64,000 nucleotides of DNA from Hydractinia symbiolongicarpus (GCF_029227915.1 NC_079883.1:7440001-7504000), one strand, 5' to 3'; shown: positions 7,517 through 23,382, numbered from the stretch's first letter. The notes: a model not told the origin generated them from the sequence alone. Translations and numbers: made by a program.

Positions 7517-7792
7517 ACACATTTACAAAAAAACATTATCTTGGTACAAAGTTAAACTTGTTTAAGTCACTTAAACAGTTAAAAAAGAGTAATTTTAAGA
7601 TTAGATTCCCTAAGTTTAAGTATTTTCGTTTTTAAATTTCTTATTTTCTTGCTTTTACTTTTCTTGCCCTTCATATTTTTAACATTGTCAAACTTTATGT
7701 AGCATAAAATTTTTATGTAGCATAAAATTTAAACAGAAAGCAGAACAAAGTTTGATATAAAAAGCTAGCCGTAATATTTTTTATGGATGTGT
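7517..7792. other. H1-H3 convergent spacer
   Basis: No gene is seen between the facing H1 and H3 stem-loops. It contains a 19-bp inverted repeat TGTTTAAGT-C-ACTTAAACA (7559-7577) and the two-copy 18-bp repeat described at 119-154. It is AT-rich throughout. Confidence 0.8.
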
Positions 7793-7829
7793 GGCTATAA
7801 AAATAGCCGTTTTTTGTTTGGTAAGATGC

Positions 7830-8243
<414 letters not shown>

Positions 8244-8721
8244 TTAAGAAGTCGATGTAGTACGGATACACAAGACGGTCTAAAATGCACTATCGCGCCA
8301 AAGTTTTATTTCTCATATTGATTGACAGCTAAGGTTCAAAACAAACCATTTGATTGGTGCTAAGAAAGTAATTTCTGATTGGCTGCATAATGACATTACG
8401 CTCATTACTTTAACATTTTTATAAAATCTGTGTTTTTTGGCTACGGGAAAACGGCTGTATCTTCTGATACACAAAAGCTTTTGACTTTTTTTTTTTTTAG
8501 TAAGTAGCAGAAGGTTTGGCGAATTCCAACGATGCCAAATTTATTGCCTTACTGAAACATTAAGACCACGAATTTTTAAAAAAACTACAGTTTTACTTAA
8601 AAAAATGTACAAAATGTTCGGAACATTTTGTAATGACGCAACTCTATTGGTTAATTAGGGTGTTTCCACGAGCAGTAGGTAATTTTATGGCCTCTTTTTA
8701 AAGCTGTCTGAATTCTGTTAA

Positions 8722-9078
<357 letters not shown>

Positions 9079-9540
9079 GCGTTGTCATTGCTCAACAAAA
9101 ACGGCTATTTTTATAGCCACAAATCTTTTAAAACATTACTTTGTGCACGCTTCCAAATTACACAATGTGTAAAGTCTTGTCACAGTTACATTTATTGCTA
9201 TACGATACTATGTCATATATGACACAAAAAAAATTTAGAAATACTTTGTAGGGTTAATTTGCCTGGGAGTGTTTCCGTGAAAAGCTGGGTTAAGTTAAAT
9301 GTAAGCAATAACATGGATCAATGTACTTGTCTTTTCTGCAAGTACAGCTAATAATACGTATGAAAAGTGAAGCTAATCCACACACACACATGGGGAAGTA
9401 TTTTAAATGTAGGCTAGTGTTCTTAAGCACATTATTTAGAAGTTTTATTAACTTCGGTTAACTTGTAGTGACGCCAAGTAAATGTTTTTTTAAAGATGTG
9501 TGGTCTTAAAAAAGACCGTTTGTGTTTGGTAGACGTTGGT

Positions 9541-9945
9541 TTACTTGCTGCTTGTGTATTTTGTGACGGCTTTTGTTCCTTCACTGACTGCGTGTTTTGC
9601 AAGTTCTCCAGGCAAGAGAAGACGTACTGCGGTTTGAATTTCACGAGAAGAGATGGTCGACTTTTTGTTTTGAAGAGCCAAACGCGAAGCTTCGGAAGCA
9701 ATGCGCTCAAAGATGTCGTTGACAAATGAGTTCATGATGCTCATAGCTTTGCTTGAAACTCCGACATCTGGGTGAACTTGTTTCAAAACATTGTAGATGT
9801 AAATAGCATAACTTTCCTTTCTCTTTCTCTTGCGTTTCTTTTCACCAGTTCCACCAATCTTTCCTCCTTTTTTGCCGGCTCTTTTTTCACCTTTCTTGGC
9901 TACTTTAGGTGCCTGTTTTCCTCCTTTAGCTGCTGCGTCAGACAT
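9541..9945 (-). CDS. H2B: Histone H2B
   Basis: Unit 2 copy; identical protein. Stem-loop (GGTCTT type) at 9502-9517. Confidence 0.98.
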   Translation of the reverse strand: MSDAAAKGGKQAPKVAKKGEKRAGKKGGKIGGTGEKKRKRKRKESYAIYIYNVLKQVHPDVGVSSKAMSIMNSFVNDIFERIASEASRLALQNKKSTISSREIQTAVRLLLPGELAKHAVSEGTKAVTKYTSSK

Positions 9946-10229
9946 GGTTAAAAATTTTTGCTACTTAACTTGTAAATAAGCATTAAACTGCAAGTCAAAA
10001 CTTTTTGTTTATAAGTAAAAAAATCGGATCGAATTCGATCCGAAAACGCCGATACGCAATTTAATTGGTTAAAAAAAAAATCTTTTGTTTAATACTTAAT
10101 TATGATTGGTTAAAAAAACATGATTTCGATCCTATTTTTATGATGAAAAAACGAGTAAAGTTTATTTCGTTAACACTTACGTTAAATATTCGTACGTTTT
10201 TGTATTAACTTACAAATCAAATCGCAGTT

Positions 10230-10610
10230 ATGTCTGGACGTGGAAAAGGTGGAAAAGCTAAGGCTAAAGCCAAGACAAGATCCTCAAGAGCTGGACTTCA
10301 ATTTCCAGTCGGTAGAGTGCATAGATTCCTTCGTAGAGGGCACTATGCTAACCGAATTGGATCTGGAGCACCAGTTTACTTAGCAGCCGTCTTGGAATAT
10401 TTATCTGCTGAGATATTGGAGTTGGCTGGTAACGCAGCAAGAGACAACAAAAAAGCTAGGATTATTCCAAGACATTTACAATTGGCTGTTCGTAATGATG
10501 AAGAATTAAACAAACTTTTGAGCGGTGTAACCATTGCAGCTGGTGGTGTTTTGCCAAACATTCAAGCTGTCTTACTCCCAAAGAAGAACGACAAAGGACA
10601 GAAGAAGTAA
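10230..10610 (+). CDS. H2A: Histone H2A
   Basis: Unit 2 copy; identical protein. Stem-loop at 10633-10648. Confidence 0.98.
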   Translation: MSGRGKGGKAKAKAKTRSSRAGLQFPVGRVHRFLRRGHYANRIGSGAPVYLAAVLEYLSAEILELAGNAARDNKKARIIPRHLQLAVRNDEELNKLLSGVTIAAGGVLPNIQAVLLPKKNDKGQKK

Positions 10611-10807
10611 ACCGCTACACTCAGAAAACAACGGCTATTTTTATAGCCACACATCTTTAAAAAAACATTGTTTTTTTCACAAAACTATAACCTTAAAGTC
10701 TAATAGATAATCCATGCATACGCCTTGTCCTAAGTAACTCAAAGAAATTAAATAAAAAAATTTGATCACAACGTCAAAATAAATTGCACGTATTTGCCCC
10801 TACTAAT

Positions 10808-10927
10808 GTCTACGGCCATACCACGATGAACACACCCGTTCTCGTCTGATCACGGAAGTTAAGCATCGTCGGGCCGGGATAGTACTTGGATGGGGGACCG
10901 CCTGGGAACTCCCGGTGTCGTAGGCTT
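10808..10927 (+). rRNA. 5S rRNA
   Basis: Unit 2 copy; no difference seen from unit 1. T4 terminator directly after. Confidence 0.96.
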
Positions 10928-11275
10928 TTCATTTTCATTTGTTGCCTTTTCATTTCAATGGTGCTGTGATATATTTCTTGTTATAACAATTAAGGAACGT
11001 GGCGGTTGTTGAAAGTGTTTCCTATGACATTTTCCTACGACATTTTCAGGTGATAGTACGAGAAAAAAGAGCTTTCAAATGCATACAAACTCGATCTATT
11101 GCCGATCATCCAATAACCCTGACGGAATGGCAAATAAAATAAAATTCCGCCGCCTTCCGAGGACTTATATCGCAATCACGTTTCGTAACAGCCAAGCGAG
11201 GTTTTACCTTAGCGTTTAAGTCACCACCGACATTTGGCCGCGCAACTTTTCTAAGCTCATTCATTTTGACTTAAG

Positions 11276-11441
11276 GAGGGGGCGAGCGCGGACGCAGGCC
11301 CCCACTACCAGAAATTGTACGGTCGAGTTACTGACGTTTGCAGTAATCGCAGAGGTCAGCCCAAGCGTAGTGCAATGCAAGAGCCTCACTCTGGAAGAAA
11401 ACCCTCATTGATCAGTCTTTACTTCCCCGTCAGGTAAGTAT
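11276..11441 (-). ncRNA. U1: U1 snRNA
   Basis: Unit 2 copy; ATACTTACCTG start and AATTTCTGG Sm site intact, with the upstream 9-mer at 11490-11498. Confidence 0.95.
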
Positions 11442-11630
11442 GAGTTGGAACTGCACCGTAGCATGAGGGTACCCTTCAAAGTTTGTTAATGCTTGTGGCT
11501 TGAGTGTGTTATAAACTGCCGTGTCGCGGGGCATAGGCTGTATTCTCCCCCAGTGTACGCGTTTTGTTCCCGCCGTAGACTATGCAGAGTGCCGTCGGAA
11601 AGAGGACTGCTATTATTCTTTTATTGCTTA

Positions 11631-11818
11631 TGTGGGCCGCCATCGGTAATAGTGCAACACCAAGGCAACCCGTGGTCACGGCGTGAATGAATCCACCTCC
11701 ATGACCCAAGGCCAAAAATCAGATTAATATACTGACCATTCAGAGAATGGCCTACCAGATATTAAACTGATAAGAACAGATACTACACTTGATCTTAGCC
11801 ATTAGGCCGAGAAGCGAT
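11631..11818 (-). ncRNA. U2: U2 snRNA
   Basis: Unit 2 copy; GTAGTA and ATTTTTGG Sm site intact, upstream 9-mer at 11864-11872. Confidence 0.95.
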
Positions 11819-12140
11819 AAAGAACAAGCGTTGCCATGATAGGCATCGTCCACACACCGTAACTGCTTGTGGAGCATGTCACGTTACTGTAAAGCTTACA
11901 ACTGTCACCGCGTACGGATGGACGGCGACATAGTAAAAATCACGGCTGTTGATTTAGCCGTAGGATGGAGAGCGACTGTAGCGAGTGGATGGTAACTTAC
12001 ATGAATGCTAACAAAGGCGACGATACTAAGTGCGTGATATTACTTTCCAATATGACTGCGTACATTCCGTTTATCAACGCATTACGCCAGAACGTGCGCG
12101 CGCGTTACACAGTAGACCATGCAGCCGAAATGCGACAGTG

Positions 12141-12213
12141 CGACCCTGCCAGGAGTCGAACCTGGAATCCCCTGATTCGTAGTCAGATGCCTTATCCATT
12201 GGGCCACAGGGCC
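12141..12213 (-). tRNA. tRNA-Arg: tRNA-Arg(ACG)
   Basis: Unit 2 copy with G1 and C40 as in unit 1. Downstream hairpin plus T5 at 11935-11961. Confidence 0.95.
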
Positions 12214-12792
12214 ATGCTTATGACTTCGCCCCATCGTTATTTTGGCTTGCGCATTCGTTTTACTTACGACAGAATTCTTCGTGTTTGTAGCCATGAAAGA
12301 AAGGGACTTCTGTGAGTGAATTTTTTTACTGTGGTCTAATAAAAAAGTCGAAACGCAGTGCCCAATATATGAATTGCTCCTAATAGCCGGAAACAGGCCG
12401 TGTCGATGATGTAGGCCGACATACGCAACGCAAACCAAAGAACGCTTTATGAAAATCCTAACACGGGCGCGGAAGAAGCCCAAATTAACAGAGTAGATGT
12501 AATGCTGAAGACCTCAAACTCCAGCAGCTTCTCTTTCAGACTATTGCGTCGTGCTACAAATAAAAATTAACATGCTTTCGCATAGTCGCGGCACCCAAAA
12601 CGGACATTATACGATGTACAGAAACACACATTTCTGTTTTCGCGCCAAATCAATTCCCGGGAGTGGTACTTTTACGTCCGCATACTTCGCACCGTCTTAA
12701 ATTATATCTCATTTACACGGTAATGTTTAGTATACTTCTACTGTGATAACAAGCATCGTTTATCGTTGGATTGTTGTAAGAAAACATTAAAA

Positions 12793-13344
12793 ATGAGTGA
12801 AGCAGCTTCTCCAAAGAAAATCGCACCCAAGAAGAAACCTGCTGCAAAGAAGACAGCTGATCACCCTAAATATGTGGACATGATCAAGGCTGCTATCGCT
12901 ACCCTAAAGGAACGCGGTGGTTCATCTCGCCAAGCTATTACAAAATATATTCATGCAAATTACAAAGTTGCTGAAAACTCAGATCATCATCTGAAAATGG
13001 CTCTTAAACGAGGAGTAACATCAGGCGATTTGATTCAAACTAAAGGCACTGGTGCTTCTGGATCATTCAAGCTAGGTCAGGTAAAAAAAGAAAAACCTAA
13101 GAAAAAGGCCGCAGCAAAAAAGCCAACGGCAAAGAAGCCTACTGCAAAGAAAAGTACACCAAAAAAGAAGCCAGCAAAGAAGAGCACGCCAAAGAAAGCA
13201 GCAAAGAAGCCTGCCACAAAGAAAGCCTCGGCTAAGAAACCAGCAGCTAAGAAACCCACAAAGAAGCCTGTTGCTAAAAAACCTGCAGCAAAGAAGGTCA
13301 AAAAGACTCCCAAAAAGGCAGCAAAGAAGACCGCAAAAAAATAA
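12793..13344 (+). CDS. H1: Linker histone H1
   Basis: Unit 2 copy; identical protein to unit 1. Stem-loop at 13377-13392. Confidence 0.97.
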   Translation: MSEAASPKKIAPKKKPAAKKTADHPKYVDMIKAAIATLKERGGSSRQAITKYIHANYKVAENSDHHLKMALKRGVTSGDLIQTKGTGASGSFKLGQVKKEKPKKKAAAKKPTAKKPTAKKSTPKKKPAKKSTPKKAAKKPATKKASAKKPAAKKPTKKPVAKKPAAKKVKKTPKKAAKKTAKK

Positions 13345-13705
13345 TTTGTGTGTATCTGGCTATTACATTAACAAACGGCTATTTTTATAGCCACACATTT
13401 ACAAAAAAACATTATCTTGGTACAAAGTTAAACTTGTTTAAGTCACTTAAACAGTTAAAAAAGAGTAATTTTAAGATTAGATTCCCTAAGTTTAAGTATT
13501 TTCGTTTTTAAATTTCTTATTTTCTTGCTTTTACTTTTCTTGCCCTTCATATTTTTAACATTGTCAAACTTTATGTAGCATAAAATTTTTATGTAGCATA
13601 AAATTTAAACAGAAAGCAGAACAAAGTTTGATATAAAAAGCTAGCCGTAATATTTTTTATGGATGTGTGGCTATAAAAATAGCCGTTTTTTGTTTGGTAA
13701 GATGC

Positions 13706-14119
<414 letters not shown>

Positions 14120-14597
14120 TTAAGAAGTCGATGTAGTACGGATACACAAGACGGTCTAAAATGCACTATCGCGCCAAAGTTTTATTTCTCATATTGATTG
14201 ACAGCTAAGGTTCAAAACAAACCATTTGATTGGTGCTAAGAAAGTAATTTCTGATTGGCTGCATAATGACATTACGCTCATTACTTTAACATTTTTATAA
14301 AATCTGTGTTTTTTGGCTACGGGAAAACGGCTGTATCTTCTGATACACAAAAGCTTTTGACTTTTTTTTTTTTTAGTAAGTAGCAGAAGGTTTGGCGAAT
14401 TCCAACGATGCCAAATTTATTGCCTTACTGAAACATTAAGACCACGAATTTTTAAAAAAACTACAGTTTTACTTAAAAAAATGTACAAAATGTTCGGAAC
14501 ATTTTGTAATGACGCAACTCTATTGGTTAATTAGGGTGTTTCCACGAGCAGTAGGTAATTTTATGGCCTCTTTTTAAAGCTGTCTGAATTCTGTTAA

Positions 14598-14954
<357 letters not shown>

Positions 14955-15416
14955 GCGTTGTCATTGCTCAACAAAAACGGCTATTTTTATAGCCACAAAT
15001 CTTTTAAAACATTACTTTGTGCACGCTTCCAAATTACACAATGTGTAAAGTCTTGTCACAGTTACATTTATTGCTATACGATACTATGTCATATATGACA
15101 CAAAAAAAATTTAGAAATACTTTGTAGGGTTAATTTGCCTGGGAGTGTTTCCGTGAAAAGCTGGGTTAAGTTAAATGTAAGCAATAACATGGATCAATGT
15201 ACTTGTCTTTTCTGCAAGTACAGCTAATAATACGTATGAAAAGTGAAGCTAATCCACACACACACATGGGGAAGTATTTTAAATGTAGGCTAGTGTTCTT
15301 AAGCACATTATTTAGAAGTTTTATTAACTTCGGTTAACTTGTAGTGACGCCAAGTAAATGTTTTTTTAAAGATGTGTGGTCTTAAAAAAGACCGTTTGTG
15401 TTTGGTAGACGTTGGT

Positions 15417-15821
15417 TTACTTGCTGCTTGTGTATTTTGTGACGGCTTTTGTTCCTTCACTGACTGCGTGTTTTGCAAGTTCTCCAGGCAAGAGAAGACG
15501 TACTGCGGTTTGAATTTCACGAGAAGAGATGGTCGACTTTTTGTTTTGAAGAGCCAAACGCGAAGCTTCGGAAGCAATGCGCTCAAAGATGTCGTTGACA
15601 AATGAGTTCATGATGCTCATAGCTTTGCTTGAAACTCCGACATCTGGGTGAACTTGTTTCAAAACATTGTAGATGTAAATAGCATAACTTTCCTTTCTCT
15701 TTCTCTTGCGTTTCTTTTCACCAGTTCCACCAATCTTTCCTCCTTTTTTGCCGGCTCTTTTTTCACCTTTCTTGGCTACTTTAGGTGCCTGTTTTCCTCC
15801 TTTAGCTGCTGCGTCAGACAT
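15417..15821 (-). CDS. H2B: Histone H2B
   Basis: Unit 3 copy; identical protein. Stem-loop at 15378-15393. Confidence 0.98.
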   Translation of the reverse strand: MSDAAAKGGKQAPKVAKKGEKRAGKKGGKIGGTGEKKRKRKRKESYAIYIYNVLKQVHPDVGVSSKAMSIMNSFVNDIFERIASEASRLALQNKKSTISSREIQTAVRLLLPGELAKHAVSEGTKAVTKYTSSK

Positions 15822-16105
15822 GGTTAAAAATTTTTGCTACTTAACTTGTAAATAAGCATTAAACTGCAAGTCAAAACTTTTTGTTTATAAGTAAAAAAAT
15901 CGGATCGAATTCGATCCGAAAACGCCGATACGCAATTTAATTGGTTAAAAAAAAAATCTTTTGTTTAATACTTAATTATGATTGGTTAAAAAAACATGAT
16001 TTCGATCCTATTTTTATGATGAAAAAACGAGTAAAGTTTATTTCGTTAACACTTACGTTAAATATTCGTACGTTTTTGTATTAACTTACAAATCAAATCG
16101 CAGTT

Positions 16106-16486
16106 ATGTCTGGACGTGGAAAAGGTGGAAAAGCTAAGGCTAAAGCCAAGACAAGATCCTCAAGAGCTGGACTTCAATTTCCAGTCGGTAGAGTGCATAG
16201 ATTCCTTCGTAGAGGGCACTATGCTAACCGAATTGGATCTGGAGCACCAGTTTACTTAGCAGCCGTCTTGGAATATTTATCTGCTGAGATATTGGAGTTG
16301 GCTGGTAACGCAGCAAGAGACAACAAAAAAGCTAGGATTATTCCAAGACATTTACAATTGGCTGTTCGTAATGATGAAGAATTAAACAAACTTTTGAGCG
16401 GTGTAACCATTGCAGCTGGTGGTGTTTTGCCAAACATTCAAGCTGTCTTACTCCCAAAGAAGAACGACAAAGGACAGAAGAAGTAA
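16106..16486 (+). CDS. H2A: Histone H2A
   Basis: Unit 3 copy; identical protein. Stem-loop at 16509-16524. Confidence 0.98.
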   Translation: MSGRGKGGKAKAKAKTRSSRAGLQFPVGRVHRFLRRGHYANRIGSGAPVYLAAVLEYLSAEILELAGNAARDNKKARIIPRHLQLAVRNDEELNKLLSGVTIAAGGVLPNIQAVLLPKKNDKGQKK

Positions 16487-16683
16487 ACCGCTACACTCAG
16501 AAAACAACGGCTATTTTTATAGCCACACATCTTTAAAAAAACATTGTTTTTTTCACAAAACTATAACCTTAAAGTCTAATAGATAATCCATGCATACGCC
16601 TTGTCCTAAGTAACTCAAAGAAATTAAATAAAAAAATTTGATCACAACGTCAAAATAAATTGCACGTATTTGCCCCTACTAAT

Positions 16684-16803
16684 GTCTACGGCCATACCAC
16701 GATGAACACACCCGTTCTCGTCTGATCACGGAAGTTAAGCATCGTCGGGCCGGGATAGTACTTGGATGGGGGACCGCCTGGGAACTCCCGGTGTCGTAGG
16801 CTT
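16684..16803 (+). rRNA. 5S rRNA
   Basis: Unit 3 copy; no difference seen. Confidence 0.96.
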
Positions 16804-17151
16804 TTCATTTTCATTTGTTGCCTTTTCATTTCAATGGTGCTGTGATATATTTCTTGTTATAACAATTAAGGAACGTGGCGGTTGTTGAAAGTGTTTCCTA
16901 TGACATTTTCCTACGACATTTTCAGGTGATAGTACGAGAAAAAAGAGCTTTCAAATGCATACAAACTCGATCTATTGCCGATCATCCAATAACCCTGACG
17001 GAATGGCAAATAAAATAAAATTCCGCCGCCTTCCGAGGACTTATATCGCAATCACGTTTCGTAACAGCCAAGCGAGGTTTTACCTTAGCGTTTAAGTCAC
17101 CACCGACATTTGGCCGCGCAACTTTTCTAAGCTCATTCATTTTGACTTAAG

Positions 17152-17317
17152 GAGGGGGCGAGCGCGGACGCAGGCCCCCACTACCAGAAATTGTACGGTC
17201 GAGTTACTGACGTTTGCAGTAATCGCAGAGGTCAGCCCAAGCGTAGTGCAATGCAAGAGCCTCACTCTGGAAGAAAACCCTCATTGATCAGTCTTTACTT
17301 CCCCGTCAGGTAAGTAT
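17152..17317 (-). ncRNA. U1: U1 snRNA
   Basis: Unit 3 copy; no difference seen. Upstream 9-mer at 17366-17374. Confidence 0.95.
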
Positions 17318-17506
17318 GAGTTGGAACTGCACCGTAGCATGAGGGTACCCTTCAAAGTTTGTTAATGCTTGTGGCTTGAGTGTGTTATAAACTGCCGTGT
17401 CGCGGGGCATAGGCTGTATTCTCCCCCAGTGTACGCGTTTTGTTCCCGCCGTAGACTATGCAGAGTGCCGTCGGAAAGAGGACTGCTATTATTCTTTTAT
17501 TGCTTA

Positions 17507-17694
17507 TGTGGGCCGCCATCGGTAATAGTGCAACACCAAGGCAACCCGTGGTCACGGCGTGAATGAATCCACCTCCATGACCCAAGGCCAAAAATCAGAT
17601 TAATATACTGACCATTCAGAGAATGGCCTACCAGATATTAAACTGATAAGAACAGATACTACACTTGATCTTAGCCATTAGGCCGAGAAGCGAT
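17507..17694 (-). ncRNA. U2: U2 snRNA
   Basis: Unit 3 copy; no difference seen. Upstream 9-mer at 17740-17748. Confidence 0.95.
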
Positions 17695-18016
17695 AAAGAA
17701 CAAGCGTTGCCATGATAGGCATCGTCCACACACCGTAACTGCTTGTGGAGCATGTCACGTTACTGTAAAGCTTACAACTGTCACCGCGTACGGATGGACG
17801 GCGACATAGTAAAAATCACGGCTGTTGATTTAGCCGTAGGATGGAGAGCGACTGTAGCGAGTGGATGGTAACTTACATGAATGCTAACAAAGGCGACGAT
17901 ACTAAGTGCGTGATATTACTTTCCAATATGACTGCGTACATTCCGTTTATCAACGCATTACGCCAGAACGTGCGCGCGCGTTACACAGTAGACCATGCAG
18001 CCGAAATGCGACAGTG

Positions 18017-18089
18017 CGACCCTGCCAGGAGTCGAACCTGGAATCCCCTGATTCGTAGTCAGATGCCTTATCCATTGGGCCACAGGGCC
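18017..18089 (-). tRNA. tRNA-Arg: tRNA-Arg(ACG)
   Basis: Unit 3 copy; intact cloverleaf. Confidence 0.95.
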
Positions 18090-18668
18090 ATGCTTATGAC
18101 TTCGCCCCATCGTTATTTTGGCTTGCGCATTCGTTTTACTTACGACAGAATTCTTCGTGTTTGTAGCCATGAAAGAAAGGGACTTCTGTGAGTGAATTTT
18201 TTTACTGTGGTCTAATAAAAAAGTCGAAACGCAGTGCCCAATATATGAATTGCTCCTAATAGCCGGAAACAGGCCGTGTCGATGATGTAGGCCGACATAC
18301 GCAACGCAAACCAAAGAACGCTTTATGAAAATCCTAACACGGGCGCGGAAGAAGCCCAAATTAACAGAGTAGATGTAATGCTGAAGACCTCAAACTCCAG
18401 CAGCTTCTCTTTCAGACTATTGCGTCGTGCTACAAATAAAAATTAACATGCTTTCGCATAGTCGCGGCACCCAAAACGGACATTATACGATGTACAGAAA
18501 CACACATTTCTGTTTTCGCGCCAAATCAATTCCCGGGAGTGGTACTTTTACGTCCGCATACTTCGCACCGTCTTAAATTATATCTCATTTACACGGTAAT
18601 GTTTAGTATACTTCTACTGTGATAACAAGCATCGTTTATCGTTGGATTGTTGTAAGAAAACATTAAAA

Positions 18669-19220
18669 ATGAGTGAAGCAGCTTCTCCAAAGAAAATCGC
18701 ACCCAAGAAGAAACCTGCTGCAAAGAAGACAGCTGATCACCCTAAATATGTGGACATGATCAAGGCTGCTATCGCTACCCTAAAGGAACGCGGTGGTTCA
18801 TCTCGCCAAGCTATTACAAAATATATTCATGCAAATTACAAAGTTGCTGAAAACTCAGATCATCATCTGAAAATGGCTCTTAAACGAGGAGTAACATCAG
18901 GCGATTTGATTCAAACTAAAGGCACTGGTGCTTCTGGATCATTCAAGCTAGGTCAGGTAAAAAAAGAAAAACCTAAGAAAAAGGCCGCAGCAAAAAAGCC
19001 AACGGCAAAGAAGCCTACTGCAAAGAAAAGTACACCAAAAAAGAAGCCAGCAAAGAAGAGCACGCCAAAGAAAGCAGCAAAGAAGCCTGCCACAAAGAAA
19101 GCCTCGGCTAAGAAACCAGCAGCTAAGAAACCCACAAAGAAGCCTGTTGCTAAAAAACCTCCAGCAAAGAAGGTCAAAAAGACTCCCAAAAAGGCAGCAA
19201 AGAAGACCGCAAAAAAATAA
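18669..19220 (+). CDS. H1: Linker histone H1 (Ala-to-Pro variant)
   Basis: Unit 3 copy. A G-to-C change at 19161 turns a tail alanine (residue 165 from MSEAAS) into proline, giving KKPPAKK where all other copies have KKPAAKK. The tail is low-complexity, so a functional effect is unlikely. Stem-loop at 19253-19268. Confidence 0.97.
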   Translation: MSEAASPKKIAPKKKPAAKKTADHPKYVDMIKAAIATLKERGGSSRQAITKYIHANYKVAENSDHHLKMALKRGVTSGDLIQTKGTGASGSFKLGQVKKEKPKKKAAAKKPTAKKPTAKKSTPKKKPAKKSTPKKAAKKPATKKASAKKPAAKKPTKKPVAKKPPAKKVKKTPKKAAKKTAKK

Positions 19221-19581
19221 TTTGTGTGTATCTGGCTATTACATTAACAAACGGCTATTTTTATAGCCACACATTTACAAAAAAACATTATCTTGGTACA
19301 AAGTTAAACTTGTTTAAGTCACTTAAACAGTTAAAAAAGAGTAATTTTAAGATTAGATTCCCTAAGTTTAAGTATTTTCGTTTTTAAATTTCTTATTTTC
19401 TTGCTTTTACTTTTCTTGCCCTTCATATTTTTAACATTGTCAAACTTTATGTAGCATAAAATTTTTATGTAGCATAAAATTTAAACAGAAAGCAGAACAA
19501 AGTTTGATATAAAAAGCTAGCCGTAATATTTTTTATGGATGTGTGGCTATAAAAATAGCCGTTTTTTGTTTGGTAAGATGC

Positions 19582-19995
<414 letters not shown>

Positions 19996-20473
19996 TTAAG
20001 AAGTCGATGTAGTACGGATACACAAGACGGTCTAAAATGCACTATCGCGCCAAAGTTTTATTTCTCATATTGATTGACAGCTAAGGTTCAAAACAAACCA
20101 TTTGATTGGTGCTAAGAAAGTAATTTCTGATTGGCTGCATAATGACATTACGCTCATTACTTTAACATTTTTATAAAATCTGTGTTTTTTGGCTACGGGA
20201 AAACGGCTGTATCTTCTGATACACAAAAGCTTTTGACTTTTTTTTTTTTTAGTAAGTAGCAGAAGGTTTGGCGAATTCCAACGATGCCAAATTTATTGCC
20301 TTACTGAAACATTAAGACCACGAATTTTTAAAAAAACTACAGTTTTACTTAAAAAAATGTACAAAATGTTCGGAACATTTTGTAATGACGCAACTCTATT
20401 GGTTAATTAGGGTGTTTCCACGAGCAGTAGGTAATTTTATGGCCTCTTTTTAAAGCTGTCTGAATTCTGTTAA

Positions 20474-20830
<357 letters not shown>

Positions 20831-21292
20831 GCGTTGTCATTGCTCAACAAAAACGGCTATTTTTATAGCCACAAATCTTTTAAAACATTACTTTGTGCAC
20901 GCTTCCAAATTACACAATGTGTAAAGTCTTGTCACAGTTACATTTATTGCTATACGATACTATGTCATATATGACACAAAAAAAATTTAGAAATACTTTG
21001 TAGGGTTAATTTGCCTGGGAGTGTTTCCGTGAAAAGCTGGGTTAAGTTAAATGTAAGCAATAACATGGATCAATGTACTTGTCTTTTCTGCAAGTACAGC
21101 TAATAATACGTATGAAAAGTGAAGCTAATCCACACACACACATGGGGAAGTATTTTAAATGTAGGCTAGTGTTCTTAAGCACATTATTTAGAAGTTTTAT
21201 TAACTTCGGTTAACTTGTAGTGACGCCAAGTAAATGTTTTTTTAAAGATGTGTGGTCTTAAAAAAGACCGTTTGTGTTTGGTAGACGTTGGT

Positions 21293-21697
21293 TTACTTGC
21301 TGCTTGTGTATTTTGTGACGGCTTTTGTTCCTTCACTGACTGCGTGTTTTGCAAGTTCTCCAGGCAAGAGAAGACGTACTGCGGTTTGAATTTCACGAGA
21401 AGAGATGGTCGACTTTTTGTTTTGAAGAGCCAAACGCGAAGCTTCGGAAGCAATGCGCTCAAAGATGTCGTTGACAAATGAGTTCATGATGCTCATAGCT
21501 TTGCTTGAAACTCCGACATCTGGGTGAACTTGTTTCAAAACATTGTAGATGTAAATAGCATAACTTTCCTTTCTCTTTCTCTTGCGTTTCTTTTCACCAG
21601 TTCCACCAATCTTTCCTCCTTTTTTGCCGGCTCTTTTTTCACCTTTCTTGGCTACTTTAGGTGCCTGTTTTCCTCCTTTAGCTGCTGCGTCAGACAT
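21293..21697 (-). CDS. H2B: Histone H2B
   Basis: Unit 4 copy; identical protein. Stem-loop at 21254-21269. Confidence 0.98.
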   Translation of the reverse strand: MSDAAAKGGKQAPKVAKKGEKRAGKKGGKIGGTGEKKRKRKRKESYAIYIYNVLKQVHPDVGVSSKAMSIMNSFVNDIFERIASEASRLALQNKKSTISSREIQTAVRLLLPGELAKHAVSEGTKAVTKYTSSK

Positions 21698-21981
21698 GGT
21701 TAAAAATTTTTGCTACTTAACTTGTAAATAAGCATTAAACTGCAAGTCAAAACTTTTTGTTTATAAGTAAAAAAATCGGATCGAATTCGATCCGAAAACG
21801 CCGATACGCAATTTAATTGGTTAAAAAAAAAATCTTTTGTTTAATACTTAATTATGATTGGTTAAAAAAACATGATTTCGATCCTATTTTTATGATGAAA
21901 AAACGAGTAAAGTTTATTTCGTTAACACTTACGTTAAATATTCGTACGTTTTTGTATTAACTTACAAATCAAATCGCAGTT

Positions 21982-22362
21982 ATGTCTGGACGTGGAAAAG
22001 GTGGAAAAGCTAAGGCTAAAGCCAAGACAAGATCCTCAAGAGCTGGACTTCAATTTCCAGTCGGTAGAGTGCATAGATTCCTTCGTAGAGGGCACTATGC
22101 TAACCGAATTGGATCTGGAGCACCAGTTTACTTAGCAGCCGTCTTGGAATATTTATCTGCTGAGATATTGGAGTTGGCTGGTAACGCAGCAAGAGACAAC
22201 AAAAAAGCTAGGATTATTCCAAGACATTTACAATTGGCTGTTCGTAATGATGAAGAATTAAACAAACTTTTGAGCGGTGTAACCATTGCAGCTGGTGGTG
22301 TTTTGCCAAACATTCAAGCTGTCTTACTCCCAAAGAAGAACGACAAAGGACAGAAGAAGTAA
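21982..22362 (+). CDS. H2A: Histone H2A
   Basis: Unit 4 copy; identical protein. Stem-loop at 22385-22400. Confidence 0.98.
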   Translation: MSGRGKGGKAKAKAKTRSSRAGLQFPVGRVHRFLRRGHYANRIGSGAPVYLAAVLEYLSAEILELAGNAARDNKKARIIPRHLQLAVRNDEELNKLLSGVTIAAGGVLPNIQAVLLPKKNDKGQKK

Positions 22363-22559
22363 ACCGCTACACTCAGAAAACAACGGCTATTTTTATAGCC
22401 ACACATCTTTAAAAAAACATTGTTTTTTTCACAAAACTATAACCTTAAAGTCTAATAGATAATCCATGCATACGCCTTGTCCTAAGTAACTCAAAGAAAT
22501 TAAATAAAAAAATTTGATCACAACGTCAAAATAAATTGCACGTATTTGCCCCTACTAAT

Positions 22560-22679
22560 GTCTACGGCCATACCACGATGAACACACCCGTTCTCGTCTG
22601 ATCACGGAAGTTAAGCATCGTCGGGCCGGGATAGTACTTGGATGGGGGACCGCCTGGGAACTCCCGGTGTCGTAGGCTT
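22560..22679 (+). rRNA. 5S rRNA
   Basis: Unit 4 copy; no difference seen. Confidence 0.96.
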
Positions 22680-23027
22680 TTCATTTTCATTTGTTGCCTT
22701 TTCATTTCAATGGTGCTGTGATATATTTCTTGTTATAACAATTAAGGAACGTGGCGGTTGTTGAAAGTGTTTCCTATGACATTTTCCTACGACATTTTCA
22801 GGTGATAGTACGAGAAAAAAGAGCTTTCAAATGCATACAAACTCGATCTATTGCCGATCATCCAATAACCCTGACGGAATGGCAAATAAAATAAAATTCC
22901 GCCGCCTTCCGAGGACTTATATCGCAATCACGTTTCGTAACAGCCAAGCGAGGTTTTACCTTAGCGTTTAAGTCACCACCGACATTTGGCCGCGCAACTT
23001 TTCTAAGCTCATTCATTTTGACTTAAG

Positions 23028-23193
23028 GAGGGGGCGAGCGCGGACGCAGGCCCCCACTACCAGAAATTGTACGGTCGAGTTACTGACGTTTGCAGTAATC
23101 GCAGAGGTCAGCCCAAGCGTAGTGCAATGCAAGAGCCTCACTCTGGAAGAAAACCCTCATTGATCAGTCTTTACTTCCCCGTCAGGTAAGTAT
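23028..23193 (-). ncRNA. U1: U1 snRNA
   Basis: Unit 4 copy; no difference seen. Upstream 9-mer at 23242-23250. Confidence 0.95.
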
Positions 23194-23382
23194 GAGTTGG
23201 AACTGCACCGTAGCATGAGGGTACCCTTCAAAGTTTGTTAATGCTTGTGGCTTGAGTGTGTTATAAACTGCCGTGTCGCGGGGCATAGGCTGTATTCTCC
23301 CCCAGTGTACGCGTTTTGTTCCCGCCGTAGACTATGCAGAGTGCCGTCGGAAAGAGGACTGCTATTATTCTTTTATTGCTTA

